Notes: generated by a model from the letters alone, not told the origin. 53,546 nucleotides of DNA from a bacterium (GCA_030691545.1 JAUYEE010000238.1:1-53546), one strand, 5' to 3'. Positions 15,642-25,220 are shown, numbered from the stretch's first letter. Numbers and translations are program-made.

Positions 15642-18600
15642 ATGCGGAGGATGAAACTGTCGCGGGGGCCGGTCCATCCTTTGGGGTGGCTGGCAGTCGC
15701 TATTGTTTTGGCTCTCCTGCCGACTGGGCGCGCATTCGGCTCGCCGAAGGTGGTGTGCGTTGCCCGCCGGCCAACGCAGCCGACCTATCCCCATGACGCG
15801 ATCAGCGGCGTCGAAGTCCTCCTGGCCGGCGCCGCTTACCCCGATGGTGCGGCACTCACGGAATTCCAATGGCAATTTGGGGATGGGACGGTATCACCGC
15901 GCGTCGCCGTGACGAACCCCCTGGCTCTGGAGACACGGCACGCCTACGCCGGTCCGGTGGGGCGAGTGTTCCGGGCGACCCTGACCGTGTGGGATGAAAG
16001 CGGGGCCTTCGGAAGCGGCGAGTACTATGTCCGGCTTCGTCCAGGTACCCTCCGTACGCGGGTCCTCATCGCGTGCGATTTCGCGCTGTGGAATCTCCAC
16101 AAGCGGCTCAAACGCTACGAGGAAGACGGGGCTGCGCTCGGGTACTGGGACAATGATGACTATGGCAATCATATTGCGGGGATGACTGCGGGATGTCTTC
16201 AGGCTTTTGAGAACCTCGGCAATTTCCCCTTCGATGACCCGGACGGAAGTCCCTATGTGGACGATGTTCGGCGCGCGTTGAACCAACTGCTTGTCCTGAC
16301 AAAGGCGCAGACGATCTCCGTCCAGGCTGCGGGAGACCCCGATGGCAACGGCAATGGGATCGGCCTTCTGTGCCACCAGGGGCAGGACCCTCAGCACATC
16401 TTCAGCAGCGAAGGGCTGGCTCTGAGGGCGCTCGTCATGAGCCGCGATCCGGGCGGAATTGCGTCGGTCGGGGGGCCAGACGTCGCGGGGCGCACGTTGG
16501 CGGACATTGCTCAAGACATGGTGGATTTCCTCGCGTACGGGCAAACGGACGAGAACGTGGGAGAAATGGGTAGCCGTGGCGGCTGGCGGTACCAGTCGCC
16601 GAACAGCGGCGAGGCGGACATGGCGTGCACGCAATGGCCGGTTCTCGGTATGATGACAGCGGAGAAGAACTGGGGAAAACATGGCGTGTCGGTTCCGGCG
16701 TGGGTCAAAAGCGAGTTGCGGGACAATTTGCTCGTCGCTGCGTATGACACGCCAAGCGGCGGCTGGCTCTATCTTCCCACACCAACCAGTCGCACAAACT
16801 GCGGGCTCACCGGTATTGGCATTCTTTGTTCCGCTTGGGCCGGTGCTCCATTCTCCGACCCCATGGTGACGAGCGGGCTTGGCTACATTGTCTCGAACTG
16901 GGACGCGACAGGACAATTCGGGCATCTGAGCTCGATGTTCAGCATGAACGCGGTCGCCAATGCCATGCGAGCGTACGAACGCGCGATGATCGGGGAGCGA
17001 AACTGGCGTGACGAATATGCCGCGCACTTGCTGGCGAATCAGAACGCCGATGGAAGTTGGTCGAGCGAGGGGTACGAGCGCTCCTGGCCGCTGACGACCG
17101 CATGGGGTACGCTGATTCTGCTTGAGCCGCAGACGCCGCCTTCCGTTGTCGTCGAGGAACTGACCAGCGCGCAGCAGGGGACCGTTCCAATCAACTACCA
17201 GCTTTTCGACGACAACTACGATGAATGCGACCTGGCTGTTGAGTTTTCGGCCGATGGCGGAAGGACGTGGTCCGCGGCGAGTCAGGCAGGCGGAGACACC
17301 CTGATGCTCGTCGAGGCCCGGCCCGAAGGAGTGTCCCGACAATTTCTCTGGGATACGGAAGCCGACTTTGGAAAGAACAACGTGGACAACGTCCTGTTGA
17401 GAATCACGCCTTCGGACGGGGAACAGGGTGAGGCAGCGCAGATTGTCGTGCCAGGAGTGTATAACGATGTAGTCCCCTTCGAGCGGGTGGAATTGGACGT
17501 CCCGGTGGCAAATGGACGCGGCGTTTCTTCGGCGGACTTCGACAATGATGGTGACCTTGACGTTTTCGTCGCAAACTTCGGACAGGAGAACTTCCTCCTT
17601 CGCAACGATGCGGGCAAGTTGGTTTTGGCGACACGTGATGCGGGACTGGGCGGCAGCTTTCTGTCCACTTGCGGTGTGTGGGGCGATTTCAATAGCGACG
17701 GGTCCCCGGACCTCTATCTTGTCGTGGGCGGTCGGCCGAACAAGCTCTACCGGGGAGACGGGCAGGGCCGTTTCACAGATGTGGCGCCGCTTTTGCGGGT
17801 GGATAACTCAGGAGGGGGCACGGCCGCGTCGTGGGCCGATTACAACAACGACCACTGGCTCGACCTGTACGTCGGAAACGATTCCGCGCTCGGGTCGGCA
17901 TCCAATGCTTTCTACCGGAACACATCGGGGTCCGGCTTTCTCAATCTGGCTGGCTTTCTTGGAGTGAACTGCCCCTTTCCGACGCGCGCGACCGCATGGT
18001 CGGACTTCGACAGGGACGGCAGGACGGACCTGTATGTGGTGAACGGCGGTGTGATCGCAGAAGAACGCAGCAATTCTCTCTTTCAGAACCTCCTCGAAAC
18101 CTTCCCGGACGTGGCTGCGACTGCGGGCGTCTCCGATCCCAGGGATGGCAGGGCGGCCGTCTGGGCGGACTTCAACGCGGACGGTTACCCGGACCTTTAC
18201 GTGGTGAACTCTGGTCTCGAGGGAAACGCTCTGTATCTCAACAATCAGAATGGGACGTTCCGCGACGAAACAGCAGTAGCCGGATTGCAGGGCCCGCCAG
18301 AGGGCCAGAGCACGGCGGTGGCGGACTTTGACAACGATGGCGACCTGGATATCTTTGTCTCGGCGAACGGGCGAAACGCGCTTTTCATCAACCGGGGCGA
18401 CTGCACGTTTGCGGACGCGGCGGCAGTGGCGGGCATAACGGATGTCGCTGACAGCAGAGGGTCTGCCTGGCTGGACGTGAATGGCGATGGTTTTCTCGAC
18501 CTTTACGTGGCGAACACCGCGGCAAAAGATGTGCTTTACTTGAACCGAAGAACCGCGGGCAACTGGCTGCGAGTTCGATGCCTCACGGATGCTGACGGCG

Positions 18601-21600
18601 ACGCGACCGATGAGAATGTTTCCGACGATCGAGATGCCATCGGAGCCATCATCGAGGTTGACCTCGATGGGAATGTCAATTTCTCGGCGACACTGCCGGA
18701 GCGGCTGGAAGTGCAATGCGTGGATGGCGGAAGCGGGGCCGGTTCTCAGGGGCAGCTCTGGCCGCACTTCGGATTAGGGAACTCCGTGCGCGCGGACGTT
18801 CGCGTGATTTTTCCCGACGGCAGCGTCGTTTACCGGTGCGGTCTTTCGGCGAATCAAGCGGTAACGGTGCGAGACATCTCGCCGCGGGGCGAGTTGTACG
18901 CTCAGGTGTTCACGCCGGAAACGGTGATGTCGGGTCTTGTGCCGATTGGCTACATCCTGTTCAACTCGGCTGAGAAGTCGTGCGAGATCCGCGTGGAGGT
19001 CTCCTTCGACAGTGGGGCTTCCTGGATACCAGCGGTTGCCGGACAAGGCGGCGAGGGAACGAAAGGGCTCCTTTCGTCACCACAAGGGGTCCTGCACCGC
19101 TACGTGTGGGACAGTCTCAGCGACCTCGGACAGACAAACAGCGATTCGGTTCGGCTTCGCATCATCCCCTTCGATCCCAATCCCGGTTCCCCGGCGGAGA
19201 CTTCCGACTTTTCCGTGAACAACAACACGCTGCCGCGGGTTTTGGTTGAGACGCCGTCGGGTACGAGCACCGGCGACATCGCCATCCGTTACACACTTTA
19301 CGATACGCAGAACGATCCATGTCTCATCGAGGTCGAGTATTCGGTGGATGGCGGGACATCCTGGCCCGATGCGGCGATGGGATCAGGAGGGGATGGGACA
19401 CGGGCGCTCCCATCGTCCCCTGGAGGCGTGGCGCATACGTTTGTGTGGGATTCCCTCGCCAACGTTGGGCACAAGGTTCGCGACGACGTGCGCATTCGGA
19501 TTACGCCGGTAGATATGCAGGTGGGAATGGCAGGGGAAACGGGCCCCTTCCGGGTGGACAATAACATGCCGCCTTCGGCGATCATCGAGACGCCTCTCTC
19601 TGGGCGATCAGGGAGCATCCCTGTGAACTACGCCTTAATTGACGGCGAGAGCGATGGTTGCTCCGTGGCAGTTCACTACTCCATCGACGGAGGACGGACC
19701 TGGCTGGCAGCGTCGAAGGCTGCCGGGAGCGAAGGGACATCCGGCCTCAAGAGTAGTCCATCCGGCGAAGCCCATGCCTACCTGTGGGACTCCCTTGCAG
19801 ACCTCGGAGAGGAGTACGCGTCCGCGATTCGAATGAGGATCATCCCGCAGGACGCGAAGGTCGGCGCCCCTGCCCAGACCGGAGATTTCGTCGTGGACAA
19901 CCTTCGTCCCGCGGAGTTGGCTTTTTCGCCGACGGCGTTCATCTTCTTGGCTGCGGAAGGCGGCGACCCGCCTCCCAGCCAGACGCTAGGGGTCTGGAAC
20001 GAGGGCAGCCATTCGCTCGAGTGGAGCGCGGAGAGCGACGCGGGGTGGCTGATTCTTGACCCCTCCACTGGGGTAAGCTCCGGAGAAAAGAGCAACGTCG
20101 CGGTTTCTGTGGATATCACAGGTCTAAGGGAAGGGACCTATCATGCAAACATAACCCTGTCGGCGGCACAGGCGCTGAGCTCGCCAGCGACCATTCCTGT
20201 TACGCTCGACGTTCAGCCCGCGCCACCGGCGCTGCACCTTTCCGAGGCGCTCCTTTCCTTTAACGCGCGCGAGGGCGGCGCAAATCCGGCCGCGCAGCTC
20301 GTTCACGTCCGCAATGCCGGAAGCGGGGAATTGTTCTGGAGCGCTGTGGCAGACCAGGACTGGGTAACTCTCCTTCCGTCTTCGGGGTCGAGCACGGGAG
20401 AAAGCGACGCTGTCGAAGTTCGTGTGAATATAGGCGGACTCGCCGCAGGGTCGTATTCGGGCGCAATCACGATTTCTTCGCCCGACGCGGCAAATTCGCC
20501 CCAACAGGTTGTGGTCTCCCTGGACATCGAGCCAGCGGTGACCGAACTCCTCGTCAGCCCGAGCGAAGTAACGTTTGTGACGCGGCGAGGCGGCGCCAAC
20601 CCGCCGGAACAGGAACTCCGCCTGACGGTCTCCGGCGGGGCAGCCGTGGAGTGGCAGGCAGCGTACGATGCGCCGTGGCTGTTTGTTTCACCTGCGAGCG
20701 GGACAAACTCCGGCGAGCAAACGGTCATCCGTGTGGCGGTTGAGAAATCCGGCCTTTATATCGGGGAATATGAGTGTGAGGTGGCGTTTTCCGCAGTGGG
20801 ACAACCCCTTTCTCCCGCGAAGGTGCGGGTGATTCTCCGGGTCGTGCCTATAATCGTACCGGATGATTTCCCGACCATACGAGAAGCGATGGAGGGAGCG
20901 CTTTCCCTCGACGTCATTTCCGTCAGACCGGGAGTTTATTACGAGAATGTTCTGATGAAGAACGACGTGGAGGTGCGCGGGTCCGGCGCGGATGTGACAA
21001 CGATCCACGCAGAAGGCCCCGGTTCCACAGTTGTTTTTCAGAACCTCAATCTCGCAATCCTCGAGGGTTTCACAATCACGGGCGGCAGCGGCAGTCTCTT
21101 TGGAAAAGAGAGCCGCGTGGGGGGCGGTGCCTATTGCGTCAACTCTGCGGCGCTTCTGTCGAATTGCGTGATTTCCGGTAATTCCGCGACCTGGGGAGGA
21201 GGTGTCTGCGTGGATCGAGGCTCGACGCTTACACTCGAAGACTGCACCGTTTCGGGCAACACCGCCGCCAGTGGAGGGGGAGTCTTCTGCTACGAAAGCT
21301 GCGAGGCATTCCTGGACCGGACTCGCCTTTCCGAGAATACTGCGGAGCAATCGGGCGGAGGAGTGTGTGTCATCTCGGGCGGTTCGATTGTCCTGACAAG
21401 CTGCGAGGTTGTGCGCAACACCGGGACGCTCGGCGGGGGAGGCATTTTCGCGGCGAGCCTTTCAGTTCTCGATGTCATCAGCAGCACCGTCGCTGACAAC
21501 ACAGGGGAAGGGATTCTCGCGGACCCCGGCTCAACCATTCGCGCTATCAACACCATCGTGTGGTCCAATGGCAACGACCCCTTCATTCCCACCGGTCAGG

Positions 21601-22580
21601 ATGTGCGGCACTGCGACATGGAGGGCAGCCTCTTCGTCGGCAGCAACGGGAACATATCGGAAGACCCGTTGTTCGTGGCGCCGGGGGAGGGGTGTTACCA
21701 GCTTCTTCCGAATTCCCCCTGTATAGACGCAGGTCTCCAAAGCGTGGCCGGCCTGCCCACCGCCGATATCCAGCGAGAGCCACGAACCATTGCCGTTTAC
21801 GGCGAGCTTATCACCGACATCGGAGCCGACGAGCACGACCCGCAGACGATATTCGTTCTGGTCGAGCCTGCCCCCATAATTGGCGCCGGAGGCAGCGTCA
21901 CTCTCCGCTACACAATCTGGAACGCCCTCGCGCTTTCCGCCTCAATCGAGGTGGAGTTTGCCTTTGGGAGCAGCGAATGGCGACCAGCGTCCCGAGCGGG
22001 CGGGGAGGGGATGATAGATTTGTCCTCTTTGCCCGGCGGCTCGCCGCATTCGTTCATCTGGGATTCTGTGCCGGACACCAAGGGGCTGAACACAAAAAGC
22101 CTCCGCCTCAGAATCCGCCTCGCGGGGAAGACCGCACGGCCCGGCGGAACAACCGCTCCGTTCTCGCTCGATGCGAATCTCTCAGATTCCGATGCAGACG
22201 GATTGCCGGATGCGTGGGAACAAACGATCGTCTCAGCCGATCCCGATGACGACCTCACCTCTATCGAGGACGTGACGCCGGATGGCGACCCGGACGGCGA
22301 CGGTGCAACGAATCTCAACGAGTACATCGCCCGCACAGACCCTCTCGACGCCAATTCCGTTTTCAAAGCCACATGTGAAGTCGGTGGAGGGGCAACGCTC
22401 GTTATTCGCTGGCCATCTGTCGCGGGGCGATTCTACCGGGTTTACACGGCAGAGCGGATGGGACAACCCTGGTCACCCGTCGGACAAGCTCAAGCGGGCA
22501 ACGGAGAGACCATGTCACTTGCTGACAATGCTCTCGACGGAACGGTTCGCCAGAGATACTACGTCGTTCGCGTGGAGTAG
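15642..22580 (+). CDS. Giant multidomain secreted protein (PKD, helical toroid, FG-GAP/ASPIC-UnbV, BACON-like, beta-helix)
   Basis: The 2312-residue product starts with a signal peptide (hydrophobic core LAVAIVLALLP). Approximate domain order by residue: PKD-like domain 45-130 (WQFGDGT); alpha/alpha-toroid of the prenyltransferase/squalene-cyclase-like type 137-495; sugar-or-matrix type beta module 496-606; seven FG-GAP/VCBS repeats 613-973 (DFDNDGDLDVFVAN and variants); ASPIC/UnbV 973-1076; three more copies of the beta module 1085-1425 (YSVDGGTSW, VWDSL); three BACON-like domains 1425-1737; right-handed beta-helix 1737-2066; a fifth beta module 2069-2178; calcium-type DSDADGLPD repeats 2180-2236; a C-terminal domain shared with the neighbouring beta-helix protein. 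It is most likely a surface or matrix protein. The frame is open to a GTG at 15333 with GGAGG, which would add 103 residues before the signal peptide. Confidence 0.85.
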   Translation: MRRMKLSRGPVHPLGWLAVAIVLALLPTGRAFGSPKVVCVARRPTQPTYPHDAISGVEVLLAGAAYPDGAALTEFQWQFGDGTVSPRVAVTNPLALETRHAYAGPVGRVFRATLTVWDESGAFGSGEYYVRLRPGTLRTRVLIACDFALWNLHKRLKRYEEDGAALGYWDNDDYGNHIAGMTAGCLQAFENLGNFPFDDPDGSPYVDDVRRALNQLLVLTKAQTISVQAAGDPDGNGNGIGLLCHQGQDPQHIFSSEGLALRALVMSRDPGGIASVGGPDVAGRTLADIAQDMVDFLAYGQTDENVGEMGSRGGWRYQSPNSGEADMACTQWPVLGMMTAEKNWGKHGVSVPAWVKSELRDNLLVAAYDTPSGGWLYLPTPTSRTNCGLTGIGILCSAWAGAPFSDPMVTSGLGYIVSNWDATGQFGHLSSMFSMNAVANAMRAYERAMIGERNWRDEYAAHLLANQNADGSWSSEGYERSWPLTTAWGTLILLEPQTPPSVVVEELTSAQQGTVPINYQLFDDNYDECDLAVEFSADGGRTWSAASQAGGDTLMLVEARPEGVSRQFLWDTEADFGKNNVDNVLLRITPSDGEQGEAAQIVVPGVYNDVVPFERVELDVPVANGRGVSSADFDNDGDLDVFVANFGQENFLLRNDAGKLVLATRDAGLGGSFLSTCGVWGDFNSDGSPDLYLVVGGRPNKLYRGDGQGRFTDVAPLLRVDNSGGGTAASWADYNNDHWLDLYVGNDSALGSASNAFYRNTSGSGFLNLAGFLGVNCPFPTRATAWSDFDRDGRTDLYVVNGGVIAEERSNSLFQNLLETFPDVAATAGVSDPRDGRAAVWADFNADGYPDLYVVNSGLEGNALYLNNQNGTFRDETAVAGLQGPPEGQSTAVADFDNDGDLDIFVSANGRNALFINRGDCTFADAAAVAGITDVADSRGSAWLDVNGDGFLDLYVANTAAKDVLYLNRRTAGNWLRVRCLTDADGDATDENVSDDRDAIGAIIEVDLDGNVNFSATLPERLEVQCVDGGSGAGSQGQLWPHFGLGNSVRADVRVIFPDGSVVYRCGLSANQAVTVRDISPRGELYAQVFTPETVMSGLVPIGYILFNSAEKSCEIRVEVSFDSGASWIPAVAGQGGEGTKGLLSSPQGVLHRYVWDSLSDLGQTNSDSVRLRIIPFDPNPGSPAETSDFSVNNNTLPRVLVETPSGTSTGDIAIRYTLYDTQNDPCLIEVEYSVDGGTSWPDAAMGSGGDGTRALPSSPGGVAHTFVWDSLANVGHKVRDDVRIRITPVDMQVGMAGETGPFRVDNNMPPSAIIETPLSGRSGSIPVNYALIDGESDGCSVAVHYSIDGGRTWLAASKAAGSEGTSGLKSSPSGEAHAYLWDSLADLGEEYASAIRMRIIPQDAKVGAPAQTGDFVVDNLRPAELAFSPTAFIFLAAEGGDPPPSQTLGVWNEGSHSLEWSAESDAGWLILDPSTGVSSGEKSNVAVSVDITGLREGTYHANITLSAAQALSSPATIPVTLDVQPAPPALHLSEALLSFNAREGGANPAAQLVHVRNAGSGELFWSAVADQDWVTLLPSSGSSTGESDAVEVRVNIGGLAAGSYSGAITISSPDAANSPQQVVVSLDIEPAVTELLVSPSEVTFVTRRGGANPPEQELRLTVSGGAAVEWQAAYDAPWLFVSPASGTNSGEQTVIRVAVEKSGLYIGEYECEVAFSAVGQPLSPAKVRVILRVVPIIVPDDFPTIREAMEGALSLDVISVRPGVYYENVLMKNDVEVRGSGADVTTIHAEGPGSTVVFQNLNLAILEGFTITGGSGSLFGKESRVGGGAYCVNSAALLSNCVISGNSATWGGGVCVDRGSTLTLEDCTVSGNTAASGGGVFCYESCEAFLDRTRLSENTAEQSGGGVCVISGGSIVLTSCEVVRNTGTLGGGGIFAASLSVLDVISSTVADNTGEGILADPGSTIRAINTIVWSNGNDPFIPTGQDVRHCDMEGSLFVGSNGNISEDPLFVAPGEGCYQLLPNSPCIDAGLQSVAGLPTADIQREPRTIAVYGELITDIGADEHDPQTIFVLVEPAPIIGAGGSVTLRYTIWNALALSASIEVEFAFGSSEWRPASRAGGEGMIDLSSLPGGSPHSFIWDSVPDTKGLNTKSLRLRIRLAGKTARPGGTTAPFSLDANLSDSDADGLPDAWEQTIVSADPDDDLTSIEDVTPDGDPDGDGATNLNEYIARTDPLDANSVFKATCEVGGGATLVIRWPSVAGRFYRVYTAERMGQPWSPVGQAQAGNGETMSLADNALDGTVRQRYYVVRVE

Positions 22581-22609
22581 CACGCAGCAGGGGAAAGTGG
22601 TTGTCCGTG

Positions 22610-22673
22610 GTGTCTTTGTGCCTTCGTGGTTCCCGGCAGCTCCGACCCCTTCACCACAAGGACACAAAGGCAC
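22610..22673. repeat. Inverted pair of repeat A between convergent genes
   Basis: GTGTCTTTGTGCCTTCGTGG (22610-22629) and a segment beginning ACCACAAGGACACAAAGG (22653-22673) are inverted copies of repeat A with about four mismatches over 21 bases, separated by about 22 bases. Together they can form a long hairpin between two convergent genes and may act as a bidirectional terminator. Confidence 0.7.
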
Positions 22674-22698
22674 GAAGGCCGGAATTATTGTTTCCTTC

Positions 22699-23733
22699 TC
22701 ACCGCCGGTATTCTCTTGCCGTCTCGATCATCGCCACCATGTTGTCGAGCGGCACGTCGTCCTGAAGCGTGATCCCCGGTTCCAGGATGTATCCCCCTCC
22801 GCGAGCCATCACGTCGAGCGTTCTTCTCACTGTGTCGCGGATTTCAGCCGGGGTCCCGTGAGGCAGGAGATGCTGCGTGCCGATTCCGCCGCAGAAGGTC
22901 AGCTCTGAGCCGAATTCCTTCTTCAGAGAGAAAATGTCCATGGTTTCGGGCTGGATCGGGTGGAGAATGTCGAGGCCGATCTCAATGAGGTCGGGGATGA
23001 TTTCTCTCACGTTGCCGCAGGTGTGGTGCATCACTACAAGACCTCGGCGTTTGGCTGCCTGGTAGATTTCCTTCAAACATGGCTTCACGAGTTGCCGCCA
23101 GTGGCGCGGGGCGATGATCAAGCCTGTCTGCGTCCCGTAGTCGTCGCTGAGGAAGACCGCGTCCGGCTTGTATGTCGCCAGATGGTCCAGCGTTCGCAGG
23201 ACGTATTCCTTGATTCCATCGAGCAGCTCCTCGACGAAGCGCGGCTTGTCGAGCACGTCCAGACACAGTCGCTCCAGCCCTCGCATGAACCCCGCCCGCT
23301 CCCAGAAGTCGCCGATGACCGCCACGAGAAATCGCTCTCGCCTTCTCTCAACTTCCTCTGCCAAGCCGAAGAATCTCGTCGGATTATCCGGGTCAGGGAA
23401 GGAGTAGCGGGAAAGGTCCGGGTCCCTCAAAGGCGGCCCGATGGGGGAACCGCGGTCTATCTGGCTCGTTGACCAGACCACGCCGAATTGGTCGGTGATT
23501 GTCTCGCCGTAAATCTCTGGGTACGCGTAGAGCGGCTTGTCCTTCGCCCCGAAGAAGAACATCGGCATGTCCAGAGCCGCAATGAGGTCATCCGCACCGT
23601 AATACTCTCTCAGCCTTTTTTCCGCGGGAGGAGAGAACATGAAGTTGTAGGGGACTCTGTGGCTCTCCTTGTGCCGGACCGCGCTGCGGACCAACTCCTT
23701 CGGGCTATTTTCTGTAAATGCACTTTCGAACAT
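22699..23733 (-). CDS. Uroporphyrinogen decarboxylase (URO-D) family protein, MtaA/corrinoid methyltransferase type
   Basis: The 344-residue cytosolic protein contains MHHTCGNVREIIPDLIEIG and LTFCGGIGTQHLLPHGTP, whose His and Cys residues form the zinc site of MtaA-type methyl-transferring URO-D relatives rather than the haem enzyme HemE. Such proteins transfer methyl groups between a cofactor and a corrinoid or thiol, and are multiplied in planctomycete-like lineages. GAGGAG lies 12 bases before the ATG. No corrinoid protein gene is adjacent, so the partner and substrate are unknown. Confidence 0.85.
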   Translation of the reverse strand: MFESAFTENSPKELVRSAVRHKESHRVPYNFMFSPPAEKRLREYYGADDLIAALDMPMFFFGAKDKPLYAYPEIYGETITDQFGVVWSTSQIDRGSPIGPPLRDPDLSRYSFPDPDNPTRFFGLAEEVERRRERFLVAVIGDFWERAGFMRGLERLCLDVLDKPRFVEELLDGIKEYVLRTLDHLATYKPDAVFLSDDYGTQTGLIIAPRHWRQLVKPCLKEIYQAAKRRGLVVMHHTCGNVREIIPDLIEIGLDILHPIQPETMDIFSLKKEFGSELTFCGGIGTQHLLPHGTPAEIRDTVRRTLDVMARGGGYILEPGITLQDDVPLDNMVAMIETAREYRR

Positions 23734-24059
23734 GAATCGGTCGGACTCCTCGCGGGAGGGACTGAGGCTGTAACCTCAACAATGGATGCCGCTCATCGGA
23801 ATCCTTGCCCTTCTCCTACAGCGCGATTGAAGTCATGTCAAGTTCATTTTCGGGACTCGCGCGATGCCTCAGTCCCAGGGGAAAACTTCTTTACACTTTG
23901 ACAATGGCTCAGTCCCGGGGGGGGAAACTCAGCGCGGTCTCTCATGAGCTTCGCTGTCCCGGGACGAACCACTCAAACGTAGCCGCACCCGCTGCGCTTC
24001 CCGACTTGCCGCGGAATCAGTTTGCGGCTACACTATGTTTGCCAGGTCGGGAAGGAGCT
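23734..24059. other. Divergent intergenic region with repeat C
   Basis: This 326-base gap separates the divergent URO-D and signal peptidase genes. It has no gene. It holds repeat C (23967-23990). GTAGCCGCA at 23979-23987 pairs with TGCGGCTAC at 24023-24031, a 9-base inverted repeat that lies just upstream of the signal peptidase start. Confidence 0.6.
23967..24031. repeat. Dispersed repeat C, copy 2, with inverted arm
   Basis: AACCACTCAAACGTAGCCGC plus CACC matches 13547-13570 in 23 of 24 bases. Its GTAGCCGCA part is repeated in inverted orientation 35 bases downstream, making a large hairpin. Confidence 0.65.
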
Positions 24060-24578
24060 ATGGAAGGCAAAGGAAACGTGGCGATAGGCGCCAAAATTCG
24101 CGGATTCTTTTTTCCGAGGCTCACGCGTCGGTTTTGGATTCGCCTCGCGGTCATGGCGCTCTCGGCGTACCTCCTCTTTTCGCAAGTGTGTATTCCTCTA
24201 CGGATACGAGGAATCAGCATGGAGCCGACATATCAAGACGGTCAATTCAATTTCTGCTGGAGATTTCGGTACACTTTTTCAAAACCGAAGAGGGGCGACG
24301 TCGTGGTCGTTCGGCTCGCCGGAAAGAAGATCATGCTTTTGAAACGGGTTGTTGCCCTGGAGGGAGAGGAGGTCGAGTTCTGCGAGGGGCAGCTTTTCGT
24401 AAACGGGCGGCAAGTGGAGGAGCCCTATGTCCGTTATCCGTGCGGATGGAATCTCCAACCGAGGCGGGTCGAGCCCGGCCATGTGTATCTCATAGGCGAC
24501 AACCGGAGTATGCCCATGGAACAGCATCAGTTCGGGCAGACTCCTGTGAATCGGATTGTGGGGTCTCCGCTATGGTGA
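24060..24578 (+). CDS. Signal peptidase I (short form)
   Basis: The 172-residue inner-membrane protease has one membrane segment at about residues 27-44, the catalytic serine Ser53 in RGISMEPTY and the catalytic lysine Lys95 in LLKRVVALEG, and VYLIGDNRSMPMEQHQFGQ near the end. It is a compact member compared with the 305-residue enzyme at 3138. The frame is open upstream, but the ATG at 24060 with AAGGAG close before it gives the family-like N-terminus. Its stop overlaps the next start, so the two genes are likely cotranscribed. Confidence 0.93.
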   Translation: MEGKGNVAIGAKIRGFFFPRLTRRFWIRLAVMALSAYLLFSQVCIPLRIRGISMEPTYQDGQFNFCWRFRYTFSKPKRGDVVVVRLAGKKIMLLKRVVALEGEEVEFCEGQLFVNGRQVEEPYVRYPCGWNLQPRRVEPGHVYLIGDNRSMPMEQHQFGQTPVNRIVGSPLW

Positions 24579-25072
24579 GAATGAAGCGCATCATCTTCGC
24601 CCTGCTTTTCTTGACGATTGCCGTTTTTGTGGGGGTGCGCGTTTTCCCAAGCGAAGAAAAGAGAGTCAGGAAGCAATTCAAATCACTGTCGAAGTGGGTG
24701 TCAAAAGCTCCGAACGAAAGCCCCATTGCCTCGGCCGCCAGGGTTCAGAAGCTGAGGACGCTGTTTGCGGACAATTGCCGACTGGAGACGCACATCTCGT
24801 GGTTTTCAGGGAGTTTCACAGGTGAGGAGCTGTCGGGCCTCATTGCACGCGCGCGTCTGCAATTCTCGAGGCTGTCCCTGACGTTCTACGACCTGAGCGT
24901 TGAGTTTCTTGGCGACGAGACCGCCAGGGTCACGGTCACCGCAAGGGCAGAGGGGACGACGACGGACGGGGAGGCGGTTGACGAATCGCACGAGCTTGAA
25001 TGCCTGCTGGGGAAGACGGACGGGAGGTGGCTTTTTCGGGAAGCGAAGGTCGTCCAGGTGCTGGAGAGATGA
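24572..25072 (+). CDS. Membrane-anchored NTF2/SnoaL-like protein
   Basis: The 166-residue product has a hydrophobic N-terminal anchor (RIIFALLFLTIAVFVGVRV), then a helix and a cone-shaped beta fold (FYDLSVEFLGDETARVTVTA, ELECLLGKTDGRWLFREAKV) typical of NTF2/DUF4440-like proteins. No catalytic residues can be named. It overlaps the signal peptidase stop by seven bases and may work with it or only share a transcript. Confidence 0.7.
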   Translation: MVRMKRIIFALLFLTIAVFVGVRVFPSEEKRVRKQFKSLSKWVSKAPNESPIASAARVQKLRTLFADNCRLETHISWFSGSFTGEELSGLIARARLQFSRLSLTFYDLSVEFLGDETARVTVTARAEGTTTDGEAVDESHELECLLGKTDGRWLFREAKVVQVLER

Positions 25073-25192
25073 AAACGCGGGGCAAGCTGGGGGGCCAGGC
25101 GTGACACCTCTCGCGCGTCGCGTGCTGCATCGGAGGCGCAACTCGCGTGAAAAGTATCGCGACCGTTCGCGCTATTCGGGCCTATCCATCGA

Positions 25193-25215
25193 GTAGCGCA
25201 GGCGTCCTCGCCTGC
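25193..25215 (+). repeat. Dispersed palindrome family E, copy 2
   Basis: GTAGCGCAGGCGTCCTCGCC plus TGC forms a hairpin with 7-base arms GCAGGCG and CGCCTGC. It sits between convergent genes and may terminate transcription. Related copies are at 12263 and 34966. Confidence 0.65.
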
Positions 25216-25220
25216 ATCCT

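Noticed and set aside
15894..17342. 482-codon minus-strand frame inside the giant secreted protein gene
   Set aside because: The plus-strand product has clear PKD and toroid domains here; the antisense product is Arg/Pro/His-rich and looks like a frame shadow.
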